From JAFGTE01 sp965369305 (GTDB taxonomy: Bacteria; Patescibacteriota; Gracilibacteria; UM-FILTER-43-11): a stretch of DNA of 18,550 bases. Numbering within the stretch: the first letter of the stretch is position 1; each line of letters begins with the position of its first letter. The notes under the pieces are model-generated. The model worked only from the letters and a program-made list of their open reading frames with translations, ran no database searches and was not told where the DNA came from. The DNA is taken from contig CBDUQG010000015.1 in assembly GCA_965369305.1 (NCBI GenBank), forward strand, positions 1 through 18,550, in the 5' to 3' direction. Below, one piece after another: positions 1 to 7,008 of the stretch. Both the position numbers and the translations under genes were made by a program.

Positions 1-39
1 GGGGTTATAAATCATTAATATTATGACTATATATTTATA

Positions 40-555
40 TCATGTCAAGTTTTTGAAATAACTATCTCGCTTCAGCTCATAAACCAAGCATTCATCATCT
101 CCAAACTGGCGTTTTTCGACAAATTTAAAGCCACATTTTTCATAGAACTTGTGAGCCCTTTTGTTGGCGGCAATCGGGTCAACCAAGACGGCGGTTACTT
201 TCGGGTCAGCAAAACACTTCTCAAGCGCTAGCTTCATCATTTGGCTGCCATACCCCTTGCTCAAGTCTTCCTTTTCGCCAATCCAAATATCGAGTGCTCT
301 CAAGTTTTCCGGTACGTCTTTTCCCCAATAATGTTCATCGTCCCTAGCAGGATCCATGATTTGCATAAAGCCAATAGGCCTTCCATCCAGTTCGGCGATC
401 AGCTGCTCTCGCCAATCGGGACTTCGTTTTAGCTCTGTTTCCCACTCCCAATAATTGTCTTCGTTGGGATCTGAAGCGATCACGTGAGGTTGGGCATCCC
501 AGTGTTTTAATAGGGCCAGATCATCAATGGTGGCTGGCCGAAACTTGATTGCCAT
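40..555 (-). CDS. GNAT-family N-acetyltransferase, AAC(6')-like
   Basis: Probable acetyl-CoA-dependent N-acetyltransferase of about 171 residues. The fold is recognisable from the acetyl-CoA loop DLSKGYGSQMM (about residues 97-107) and the motif-B segment NKRAHKFYEKCGF (131-143). The aspartate-rich stretch before them (ALDIWIGEKEDL) and the overall order resemble the AAC(6')/AacA4-like branch of GNAT enzymes, but the substrate cannot be told from sequence and could be a peptide, an amine or a siderophore precursor. I place the start at the ATG ending at 555, 8 nt after the stop of the upstream zinc-ribbon gene. An ATG at 582 and one at 618 are in frame but overlap that gene and add residues without GNAT similarity. 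It is the last gene of a four-gene minus-strand run. Family call sure; function open. Confidence 0.85.
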   Translation of the reverse strand: MAIKFRPATIDDLALLKHWDAQPHVIASDPNEDNYWEWETELKRSPDWREQLIAELDGRPIGFMQIMDPARDDEHYWGKDVPENLRALDIWIGEKEDLSKGYGSQMMKLALEKCFADPKVTAVLVDPIAANKRAHKFYEKCGFKFVEKRQFGDDECLVYELKRDSYFKNLT

Positions 556-563
556 TGGCTGTG

Positions 564-836
564 TTACTTCTTTTTCTTCCATCTTTCCAGCCTGGGAATT
601 CCACGAGTCAGTATCCATGCCAGAACTCCATTCATCCCATCCTTCTTCATTTGCTCAATACAGTACTTCTGAAATTTCTCAGCAGTATCAATTTCCGGCG
701 GGTCTAGGAACTTTCCGTCTTTGTAACACATTGAACAGTACTTTTCACTTATTGACCCATCTGCGTTTGTACCTCCACCCTTTTTGTCTTTCGCCATGGG
801 GTAGCCGCAGCTTTGACAGAACTTATTCTTTTTCAT
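564..836 (-). CDS. Small zinc-ribbon protein
   Basis: A 90-residue protein with two Cys-x2-Cys knuckles: C7/C10 in CQSCGYPM and C34/C37 in CSMC. They are joined by a GTNADGS segment, which matches the putative zinc-ribbon family Zn_ribbon_2 (PF12674 as I recall it). The second half is a basic helical region ending in four lysines. The family has no firmly established role; members are often found beside or fused to regulators or acetyltransferases, and here a GNAT gene follows directly. It starts 24 nt after the DedA-UppP stop and has no Shine-Dalgarno sequence, so it is probably cotranscribed. Zn binding is inferred from the four cysteines. Confidence 0.85.
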   Translation of the reverse strand: MKKNKFCQSCGYPMAKDKKGGGTNADGSISEKYCSMCYKDGKFLDPPEIDTAEKFQKYCIEQMKKDGMNGVLAWILTRGIPRLERWKKKK

Positions 837-860
837 GATGGTCTGGTTAGGAGTAAAGGC

Positions 861-2138
861 TTACAAAAAACTTAAGATTAAACTACCAGCGAGTACCAGA
901 TAGAGTCCAAAAGCCCGCATGGTGTGTTTCTGAAGATATTTGAGGAGCAGATAGATGGCCAGGAGACTAGTGGCAAATGAACTGAGAGCTCCGTAAGCAA
1001 TGAACTTCATGTCGGGAAGGGGGGAGCCGCTATCTAAGGTTAGAAGTGTGTATACGTTGGCCGCCAGGATGGCGATTCCACCCAGCATGAACGAAAAGCG
1101 GGCAGCGGTTTCCCGATCAATGCCAAGGGTTACTCCTGTGGCAATCGTGGTACCTGCGCGGCTGACACCCGGGATGAGGGCGAGAGCTTGAGCGCAGCCA
1201 ATGATGATGGCTTTTTTAAGATTGATGTGCTCAGTTGCATTTTTTCGAGCCTTCCAGGTTGCCAGGAAGTACATGACACCGATGATGATGAAGAAAATGG
1301 CGACCGAATGAAGGGTTCTTAGGTTGTCAGAAATAGCACCACCAAAAGCCAGGCCAGCAATGATGGCCGGAATGGTACCGGCAGCTAGTTTGAAGGCAAG
1401 CGTGTTGGTGTGTAGGCGCATCTTTTTGATCATGTGCCAGATCTCTTTGAGGACCTCTAGCCAATCCTTCCAGAAATAAGCGAGGATGGCGATGAGGGAG
1501 CCACCATGCAGGAAGATATCAAAGCTGATGAGCTGACTGGCGGGAATCGGTACATGCAGGAAATGCTCCATGACCACAAGATGCCCAGAGCTTGAGATTG
1601 GCAGGAATTCAGTCATTCCTTGCAAGGTTCCCAGAATCAAGGCGCTCATGTCGGTGGTGGCATAGAATTTGGATTCTAAGAATTTTGCTCCAGCGTAGGC
1701 GGTGAGTAGATAGCGAGGCATGCGCCCGATTACTACACCCACCTGAAATCTCCAGTAATTCATTTCAAAGATGCCCGCCGTCCATGTGATGACCTTGAAG
1801 GGAATGGGTGTCAGGCCAGCAATGATAACTCCCCAAACACCCCACTTTTTTACAAACTCTTCACCCTTATCCACCTTCTTTTTGCCGACGAGCCATTCCA
1901 AGGCTGGGTGTCCCAGGAATTTACCCAGTAAATAGCCGATGCTGGATCCCACAACGGTGGAAATCAGCACGATGAACATGAGCGGCCAGTAGCTCAGACC
2001 TTTTTCGATAGAGAAGCCCAGAAAAATATCCGCCGGGAGTGGAAAAATGAACTGCTCAGCGGCTGTCAGCGTAAAAACACCGGGGTATCCATAACTCGTG
2101 ATTAACCCCTCCGAAAAAACTCTCAGAGATTCCATCAT
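861..2138 (-). CDS. uppP: DedA/VTT-domain protein fused to undecaprenyl-diphosphatase UppP
   Basis: One 425-residue multi-pass membrane protein with two domains. Residues about 1-155 are a DedA/YqaA-like VTT (SNARE-associated) domain: acidic E28 in AAEQFIFPLPAD, a Gly-rich helix at 63-76, the re-entrant segment GLTPIPFKVITWTAG (108-122) and arginines R139/R142. Residues about 163-425 are a full UppP (BacA) domain: the QxxxE motif Q173/E177 in LQGMTEFLP, SSSGH at 182-186, and PGVSRAGTT at 323-331 with catalytic-type R327. UppP removes a phosphate from undecaprenyl pyrophosphate on the outer face of the membrane, and DedA proteins have been reported to flip undecaprenyl phosphate back, so the fusion would join two consecutive steps of lipid-carrier recycling for peptidoglycan. 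The frame is uninterrupted through the junction, with a linker near 153-163. It starts 5 nt after the CorC-like stop. Confidence 0.9.
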   Translation of the reverse strand: MMESLRVFSEGLITSYGYPGVFTLTAAEQFIFPLPADIFLGFSIEKGLSYWPLMFIVLISTVVGSSIGYLLGKFLGHPALEWLVGKKKVDKGEEFVKKWGVWGVIIAGLTPIPFKVITWTAGIFEMNYWRFQVGVVIGRMPRYLLTAYAGAKFLESKFYATTDMSALILGTLQGMTEFLPISSSGHLVVMEHFLHVPIPASQLISFDIFLHGGSLIAILAYFWKDWLEVLKEIWHMIKKMRLHTNTLAFKLAAGTIPAIIAGLAFGGAISDNLRTLHSVAIFFIIIGVMYFLATWKARKNATEHINLKKAIIIGCAQALALIPGVSRAGTTIATGVTLGIDRETAARFSFMLGGIAILAANVYTLLTLDSGSPLPDMKFIAYGALSSFATSLLAIYLLLKYLQKHTMRAFGLYLVLAGSLILSFL

Positions 2139-2143
2139 GGCTT

Positions 2144-3379
2144 TTAGCTTTTAGTGATTAAGACTTCTTCAATTTTCTTCTTGCTCATTTTCTTCACCTG
2201 GAATTCAAGTTTGCCGTATTCAATGTATTGCCCGAGGTGAGGGAAGCCCTCGAGTTGTTCTAAAATTAAGAGGCTGATGGTTTGATGTTCAGGGTAGTCG
2301 ATTTTGATTCCTATCGCTTCGTTTAGTTCATCAATGGTGGCTTCACCCGTGGCGAGCCATTCGTTTTTCCCAATGCTCTGCACATGACTTTCTTCACGGT
2401 CACTTTCATCCACAATGTCGCCTACAATCTCTTCAAGGATGTCTTCCATGGTGACTAGTCCAACGGTGTGACCTCGTTCGTCCACAACGATGGCAATGTG
2501 CTGGCGACGCTTTTGGAATTCGCGGAAGAGTTTTGCGATTGATTTGGTTTTAGGAACGACAATCGGATGTGTGTACTTCATGTCTGCAAGCGTTTCAATC
2601 TTCTCTTCTTCATGAGTCATTTTGAGGATGTCGTGCACGGTGACAATGCCCACTACGTTATCAAGATTTCCTTTATAAATTGGAATTCTGGAATGCGAAT
2701 GAGTTGTAAAAAAATGACCTGCCTCCTTGAGCGTGCTGGTGATACTGAGGGATTCGATCTGATTCTTGGTGGTCATGATCTCTTCGACGCGTGTGTCAGT
2801 GAACTCTAGCACGTTTTCGATGAGTTCCTGTTCATGCTCTTCGATCACGCCTTCTTTAGTTCCAATATCCACCATAGCCAGAAGCTCTTCTTCACTCATG
2901 GTTTTGATCGGGCTTTTTGCTTTCATCAGTCTCATGAGTCCCTGGATCAGTTTTTCGAGGAGCCAGATGATAGGATAAAGGATGTAAGTGAGCCAGAGGA
3001 GAGGAACGGCCACAAATCTGGCGAAACCATCAGCGTGTTTTTGGGCGTAGGTTTTGGGAGTGATTTCTCCAAATACCAAAACGATGAAGGTAAGCGCTCC
3101 GGTGACGATTCCTATGGCACTGTCTCCAAATACCCGAATTCCCCAAATGGTAGCAACAACCGTTGCCAGAATATTCACCAGGTTGTTCCCAATCAGAATG
3201 GTGATTAGAAGGCTTTCAGGTTTCTGTTTGAGTTTGTAAACGGTTTTTGCACCAACTCTCTTGTCGTCTTTTAGCGTTCTGGTCTTTGCAGCAGAGAGGC
3301 TGGTCAGAGCGATTTCCGCTCCCGAGAAGGCCCCTGAAACGATAATCAGTATAAGCAGGAGCACTAAGTCACTATCCAC
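2144..3379 (-). CDS. CNNM/CorC-type transporter-like protein with CBS pair
   Basis: A 411-residue inner-membrane protein of the hemolysin-C/CorC/MpfA class. The N-terminal DUF21/CNNM domain (about 1-185) has the signature FSGAEIALTS (18-27), further hydrophobic helices and ITPKT (106-110). Two CBS motifs follow (about 198-252 and 270-322), ending in the characteristic MEDILEEIVGDIVDE, then a CorC_HlyC domain (about 338-408). Family members are implicated in Mg2+ or other divalent-cation efflux or resistance; CBS pairs commonly sense adenine nucleotides. The length is typical. The start is GTG at 3377-3379; a promoter sits just upstream. It is the first gene of the run leading to DedA-UppP. 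The ion is not determinable here. Confidence 0.92.
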   Translation of the reverse strand: MDSDLVLLLILIIVSGAFSGAEIALTSLSAAKTRTLKDDKRVGAKTVYKLKQKPESLLITILIGNNLVNILATVVATIWGIRVFGDSAIGIVTGALTFIVLVFGEITPKTYAQKHADGFARFVAVPLLWLTYILYPIIWLLEKLIQGLMRLMKAKSPIKTMSEEELLAMVDIGTKEGVIEEHEQELIENVLEFTDTRVEEIMTTKNQIESLSITSTLKEAGHFFTTHSHSRIPIYKGNLDNVVGIVTVHDILKMTHEEEKIETLADMKYTHPIVVPKTKSIAKLFREFQKRRQHIAIVVDERGHTVGLVTMEDILEEIVGDIVDESDREESHVQSIGKNEWLATGEATIDELNEAIGIKIDYPEHQTISLLILEQLEGFPHLGQYIEYGKLEFQVKKMSKKKIEEVLITKS

Positions 3380-3408
3380 GATTATTTTTCTTTAATTAAG
3401 TGATTTTC

Positions 3409-3436
3409 AATATATCAGACCCACCCCAATAATCAA
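3409..3436 (-). promoter_or_regulatory. Promoter for the CorC-like gene run
   Basis: On the minus strand a -35 TTGATT (3431-3436) is separated by 16 nt from an extended -10, TGA-TATATT (hexamer 3409-3414). Initiation near 3402 would give a leader of about 22 nt before the GTG start. It would drive the four minus-strand genes down to position 40. Confidence 0.6.
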
Positions 3437-3443
3437 GAATTTG

Positions 3444-3472
3444 TTGTTAAAAGGGCTTCGAAGCTGTAAGAT
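3444..3472 (+). promoter_or_regulatory. Weak candidate promoter for argS
   Basis: TTGTTA (3444-3449) and TAAGAT (3467-3472) are 17 nt apart. If real, transcription would begin about 2 nt before the argS ATG and give a nearly leaderless message. The match is only moderate; GATAAT at 3470-3475 is an alternative -10 that lies even closer to the start. Confidence 0.35.
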
Positions 3473-3480
3473 AATCGCTG

Positions 3481-5208
3481 ATGAAAAAGCGAAATCTTGC
3501 CATCATTAAGGAGGTTCTTTTCCAGGCCGTTCAAGCGTCCGGTTTTGAAGCGAATTTGGATCAGATTCACATTGAAAAAACCAAAACACTTGAGCATGGT
3601 CATTTTTCCTGCAACATTGCGATGCTCCTTGCTGGTAAGGCTGGTAAGCGACCGAGCGAAGTGGCCCAGGCTGTTATGGATCATATTTCGACCGATGTTT
3701 TTGAAAAAGTTGAGATGGCCGGACCTGGTTTTATCAATCTTTGGCTTGAACAAAAATTTTATACAAATGAAGCCAGGGATCTCCTGGGTGATTTTGATAC
3801 ATATCTTGCCAGCTCGTTTAATCTGGCTGAAAAGAAGATGATGGTCATTGACTATTCCCATCCGAATGTAGCTAAGCCAATGGGAGTTCATCACCTGCTT
3901 TCGACTATTATTGGTGACAGTATCAAAAAGCTTTATAGGCGCTATGGTTGGGAAGTGGTGGCTGACAATTTCATTGGGGACTTAGGAACGCAATTCGGTA
4001 AGGTTATCTCAGCCATCAAAAAATGGGGGGATTTAGATGAGATTGAAAAAGATCCAATTCCCAAATTACTAGAGCTTTATGTTCAATTTCACATTGAGGC
4101 AGACAAGGACGTAGAGCTAGATGACGAGGCACGCGCTGAATACAAACGTTTTGAAGATGGTGATGAGGAATCTCGTGAGCTTTGGAAAAAGATTGTGAAG
4201 TGGAGCATGGCGGATCATCAGCAGGTTTATGATCGGCTTGGGGTTGAATTCGATCATATGAATGGAGAGAGCTTTTACGAGAATAAGATGGATCCAATTT
4301 TGGAAGAAGGCCGAAAGAAGGGGATTATCGTCGATGGTGAAAAAGGAGCTTGGATCATTAAGCCTGATGCTCCTGATGACGTACCGGTTTTAGTGCGAAA
4401 GTCAGATGGTGCAACGCTCTATGCAACGCGTGATCTAGCTCGTATCAAATACTGGGATGAAAAATGGTCGCCGGACCTCATGCTCAATGTGGTGGATGTA
4501 GCCCAATCCTTTTATTTCAAGCAGCTTTTCTTTGCGCAGCGCAAGCTGGGTATTACCTCGGCTCGAAATGAGCACATTTCTTTTGGACGTATGCAGTTTA
4601 AAGATCGTCAAATGAGCACTCGGAAAGGCAATGTGCTTATTCTAATGGATGTTCTAGACGAAGCGGAGAAGCGAGCGAGGTCTATAGCTGCTGAGAAGGG
4701 ACACCATCTTTCTGGTAAGGAGCTAAATGAACTGGCTCACGTGATGGGGATTGGTGCAGTGAAATACAGCGTTCTTTCGCAAGCCCGGACCACCAACATC
4801 GTTTTTGATTGGGATAAAATGCTGAGCTTGGAGGGGAATAGTGCTCCCTACCTTATGTATACGGTGACGCGTGCCAACTCTGTGCTGCATAAAGCCGGGG
4901 TAGGCGCTAGTGACTGCCGAAAGTATGAGCTTAAGCTCGACCTTGATGTTGAAAAAAAGATCCTCACGATGCTCATGATGTATCCGGACGCAGTAAGTCG
5001 TGCCTGTGAGGAATTCAAACCTAATCATATAGCCAATTACCTTTATGAATTGGCGCAGGATTTCAACTCTTTTTACAACGGAAATCCTATTCTGAAGGCT
5101 GAGTCAAAGGAGCTCAAGGAATCTCGCCTGATGATCACAGCTCTAGTCATCCGAGTGATGGAAGATGGCTTTAGACTCTTAGGCTTGGAAGTTCCTGAAA
5201 AGATGTGA
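3481..5208 (+). CDS. argS: Arginyl-tRNA synthetase
   Basis: Class Ia aminoacyl-tRNA synthetase, 575 residues, charging tRNA-Arg with arginine in the cytoplasm. Visible parts are the N-terminal Add1-like domain (about 1-100), the catalytic Rossmann domain with the ATP motif region SHPNVAKPMGVHH (126-138), GDLGTQFG (166-173), the KMSKS-equivalent MSTRKGN (378-384), and the C-terminal DALR anticodon-binding domain beginning near LEGNSAPYLMYTVTRAN. The ATP motif is unusual: the family pattern HxGH is GVHH here, keeping only the last histidine (H138). Length and domain order are complete. The gene is divergent from the CorC run and is followed after 14 nt by tRNA-Phe on the same strand. It ends in TGA, evidence that UGA is a stop in this organism. 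Confidence 0.97.
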   Translation: MKKRNLAIIKEVLFQAVQASGFEANLDQIHIEKTKTLEHGHFSCNIAMLLAGKAGKRPSEVAQAVMDHISTDVFEKVEMAGPGFINLWLEQKFYTNEARDLLGDFDTYLASSFNLAEKKMMVIDYSHPNVAKPMGVHHLLSTIIGDSIKKLYRRYGWEVVADNFIGDLGTQFGKVISAIKKWGDLDEIEKDPIPKLLELYVQFHIEADKDVELDDEARAEYKRFEDGDEESRELWKKIVKWSMADHQQVYDRLGVEFDHMNGESFYENKMDPILEEGRKKGIIVDGEKGAWIIKPDAPDDVPVLVRKSDGATLYATRDLARIKYWDEKWSPDLMLNVVDVAQSFYFKQLFFAQRKLGITSARNEHISFGRMQFKDRQMSTRKGNVLILMDVLDEAEKRARSIAAEKGHHLSGKELNELAHVMGIGAVKYSVLSQARTTNIVFDWDKMLSLEGNSAPYLMYTVTRANSVLHKAGVGASDCRKYELKLDLDVEKKILTMLMMYPDAVSRACEEFKPNHIANYLYELAQDFNSFYNGNPILKAESKELKESRLMITALVIRVMEDGFRLLGLEVPEKM

Positions 5209-5222
5209 TAGAATCCCTCCGT

Positions 5223-5297
5223 GGCCTGGTAGCTCAGTGGTAGAGCGAAAGACTGAAAATCTTTGCGTCGGTGGTTCAATTCCGCCCCGGGCCACCA
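5223..5297 (+). tRNA. tRNA-Phe (anticodon GAA)
   Basis: A complete cloverleaf can be drawn: acceptor 5223-5229 with 5287-5293 (one T-G pair), D stem GCTC/GAGC around the loop AGTGGTA, anticodon stem AAAGA/TCTTT around CTGAAAA with anticodon GAA at 5255-5257, a five-base variable loop, T stem GGTGG/CCGCC around TTCAATT, discriminator A5294 and an encoded CCA (5295-5297). No promoter is visible between argS and this gene, so it is probably processed from the argS transcript. Confidence 0.97.
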
Positions 5298-5343
5298 CAA
5301 CACTCCGAAAACCTTCTTGTCGCTTCGCTCCTGCGATTGAATT

Positions 5344-5371
5344 TTGTGAGTGCCTGGTTTTGTTTTATAAT
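5344..5371 (+). promoter_or_regulatory. Promoter for the 77-residue gene
   Basis: TTGTGA (5344-5349), a 16-nt spacer and a perfect TATAAT (5366-5371). Initiation near 5378 would leave a leader of about 17 nt with no Shine-Dalgarno sequence. It lies 46 nt after the tRNA. Confidence 0.6.
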
Positions 5372-5394
5372 ATTCTCTCATTAATTGCCCTCCC

Positions 5395-5628
5395 ATGAAC
5401 AACACCAATGAAGTTACTGTTTTGCTTTCGAATGGATTTGATGATGTTACCTTTGATCCACACTCTGATGAGCAAATGAAGCTCTTAAGAAAAGTGGTTA
5501 GTGAGCTAACGGCTGACAGAACCAGTCACTACCTCGTGACAACAGACGGTCCTCCAAGGCTCTTCTTGCCGATCGAACGTGTTGCCAGTTTACGGAGTAG
5601 GCTTTCACAGGTTATTGACTCAGAGTGA
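5395..5628 (+). CDS. Small protein of unknown function (77 aa)
   Basis: A 77-residue soluble, mildly acidic protein I do not recognise. It has no signal peptide, membrane segment or cysteine motif. The pattern suggests a small alpha/beta fold: a beta-like N-terminus (EVTVLLSNGFDDVTF), a helix (SDEQMKLLRKVVSEL), a beta pair around HYLVTTDGPPRLFLP, and a C-terminal helix. That coding is real is supported by a good promoter 24 nt upstream, coding-like codon use, and tight placement before the next gene. The following gene encodes a protein with a similar beta-rich core ending in a hydrophobic FLP-type strand (LFLPIERV here, FVFLPENR there), so the two could be distant relatives; that is only a visual impression. 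Confidence 0.7.
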   Translation: MNNTNEVTVLLSNGFDDVTFDPHSDEQMKLLRKVVSELTADRTSHYLVTTDGPPRLFLPIERVASLRSRLSQVIDSE

Positions 5629-5643
5629 TTTTTCTCCTAAAAT
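5615..5643 (+). promoter_or_regulatory. Promoter for the 115-residue gene
   Basis: TTGACT (5615-5620), a 17-nt spacer and TAAAAT (5638-5643), each five of six to consensus. The -35 lies inside the end of the upstream 77-residue gene. Initiation near 5650 gives a leader of about 17 nt. Confidence 0.65.
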
Positions 5644-5666
5644 AATCATCCAGTAATTCTACAATT

Positions 5667-6014
5667 ATGAATAAAGAGAAGCCTGTTGGTCGTGAGCCTA
5701 ATGACCGCATTGACCTGGATGGTCTTGATCAGAAATACCGTGATTTAAAAAAGCTGCGCCAGATGGGACTGGCAGAGGTGCGTTTTGCTCATGACAATCC
5801 TGCCCACATGGACCGCTACAAGGACCTCATCCCGGAGCTTAAGTTTGAGAGTGTTGAGTACCACGAAGTTTCTTTGCAGGGTATTAACTTCGTCTTTTTG
5901 CCTGAAAACAGACTCGACTTCTTCGGCCTGAAAAACGAAGCTCCCGTTAGCAATCGTCGTTCAAGGCTCAAGGCTGTGGTTGATGGGGACCCGGAGGATT
6001 TTGACGATGCTTAA
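5667..6014 (+). CDS. Protein of unknown function (115 aa)
   Basis: A 115-residue hydrophilic protein that I do not recognise. The N-terminal half is charged and helical (GLDQKYRDLKKLRQMG); a beta-rich middle (FESVEYHEVSLQGINFVFLP) follows, then a basic segment (SNRRSRLKAV) and an acidic end (DGDPEDFDDA). No membrane, export or catalytic signature is visible. It has its own strong promoter. Its TAA stop shares the palindrome TTAA (6011-6014) with the stop of the convergent bcp gene, so the coding regions overlap by 4 nt. A full-length frame with a promoter makes it a likely real gene; the role is unknown. Confidence 0.72.
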   Translation: MNKEKPVGREPNDRIDLDGLDQKYRDLKKLRQMGLAEVRFAHDNPAHMDRYKDLIPELKFESVEYHEVSLQGINFVFLPENRLDFFGLKNEAPVSNRRSRLKAVVDGDPEDFDDA

Positions 6015-6478
6015 AGCTCCTTTAGCCTAGTCAGAACTTCATCCACATGCCCGGACACTTTGACCTTGGGCCATATTTCACGAATGACACCTTCTTTATC
6101 GATTAAAAAGGTGGCGCGCTGAATGCCCATGTACTTTTTGCCGAACATGCTTTTTTCGACCCAGCAGCCGTAATCCTCAATCACTTTGCCATCGGTGTCG
6201 GCCAGTAGAGTGAAGGGCAGTTCATACTTTTCTTTGAATTTGGCATGGGAACGGATGTTGTCTTTACTGATTCCCAGAATGACTGTATCTGCGCTTTTAA
6301 GCTTGCTTGCGTTGTCTCTGAAGTCGCAAGCTTCTTTAGTGCAGCCCGGAGTGTCATCTTTGGGGTAAAAATAAACGACCACGTTCTTTTTACCCATGAA
6401 ATCCGAAAGAGAGACCTTCTTCCATTCAGATTCGGGTAGCATAAAATCCGGGGCTTTCTGGCCGACCTTAAGTGTCAT
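6011..6478 (-). CDS. bcp: Peroxiredoxin, Bcp/PrxQ type (thiol peroxidase)
   Basis: A 155-residue thioredoxin-fold peroxidase that reduces hydrogen peroxide and organic hydroperoxides using a thiol donor. The peroxidatic cysteine is C46 in DDTPGCTKEAC, and C51 in the same motif is the resolving cysteine position typical of two-Cys PrxQ proteins. FYPKDDTPGCT, the later GISKDN segment and RATFLIDKEG are all characteristic, and the length is normal. Its ATG overlaps the folA stop by one base (TAATG), so translation is probably coupled to folA. Grouping with thyA-folA is a matter of operon membership, not an obvious pathway link. Confidence 0.95.
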   Translation of the reverse strand: MTLKVGQKAPDFMLPESEWKKVSLSDFMGKKNVVVYFYPKDDTPGCTKEACDFRDNASKLKSADTVILGISKDNIRSHAKFKEKYELPFTLLADTDGKVIEDYGCWVEKSMFGKKYMGIQRATFLIDKEGVIREIWPKVKVSGHVDEVLTRLKEL

Positions 6479-7008
6479 TATCGTTTCTTTTTATAAAGTA
6501 TGTATTCGTATTTCACTCCTTCATCCTGGCCTTCGCCAAGCTTTTCGGGCTTGAAAGCCTTTGGGATTCTAGGGAAGAAGGTGTCGCACTTGTATTCTTT
6601 GCGGATGCGGGTCAGGTAGATGCCATCGATCTTACGTTTTTTCATGAATTGCTCGAAGATTTTGGCTCCTCCGATGACAAAAATGTCAGCCACTCGATCG
6701 TCCACAGCTTTCATGGCTTGTTCAATAGAATGGGCAACCACGACTCCTTCTGGCGCTTTAAAGTCCTTGTTGCGGGTGATAATAACGTTCTTTCTTCCTT
6801 TTAGCGGGCGGTGTTTTTCCGGAATGGATTCCCAGGTCACTCGACCCATGATGGCCATGTTACGGAACTGAATGTTGTCGGTCTTGATCGTGGTTTTCTG
6901 GAAAAACTTCATGTCACCGGGCAGGTTCCAAGGGAGCTTACCCTTGAGTCCCATTCCACCTTTGGGATCAGTGGCTACAATCAGGTAAATTTTAGGTTTC
7001 ATATTCAT
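6478..7008 (-). CDS. folA: Dihydrofolate reductase
   Basis: A 176-residue DHFR reducing dihydrofolate to tetrahydrofolate with NADPH. Recognisable elements are the N-terminal strand IYLIVATD, the GGMG Met20-type loop (17-20), the active-site acid D32 in LPGDMKFF, NADPH-binding MGRVTWESIP (54-63), NVIITRN (74-80) and VIGGAKIFEQF (111-121). Length is slightly above the 160-residue norm. It overlaps thyA by 4 nt (ATGA), which suits a shared pathway: ThyA makes the dihydrofolate that FolA recycles. A second ATG two codons in (position 7002) could also be used. No Shine-Dalgarno sequence is present. Confidence 0.96.
   Translation of the reverse strand: MNMKPKIYLIVATDPKGGMGLKGKLPWNLPGDMKFFQKTTIKTDNIQFRNMAIMGRVTWESIPEKHRPLKGRKNVIITRNKDFKAPEGVVVAHSIEQAMKAVDDRVADIFVIGGAKIFEQFMKKRKIDGIYLTRIRKEYKCDTFFPRIPKAFKPEKLGEGQDEGVKYEYILYKKKR

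Noticed and set aside
5298..5343. Possible terminator after tRNA-Phe (TCGC...GCGA)
   Set aside because: The stem is only 4 bp and has no T-run.
5073..5408. Minus-strand 111-codon open frame crossing the tRNA, with a GAELNHRRKDFQ-type segment
   Set aside because: This is the well-known spurious translation of the antisense of a tRNA (the same peptide appears in many misannotated genomes), and it overlaps argS and tRNA-Phe.
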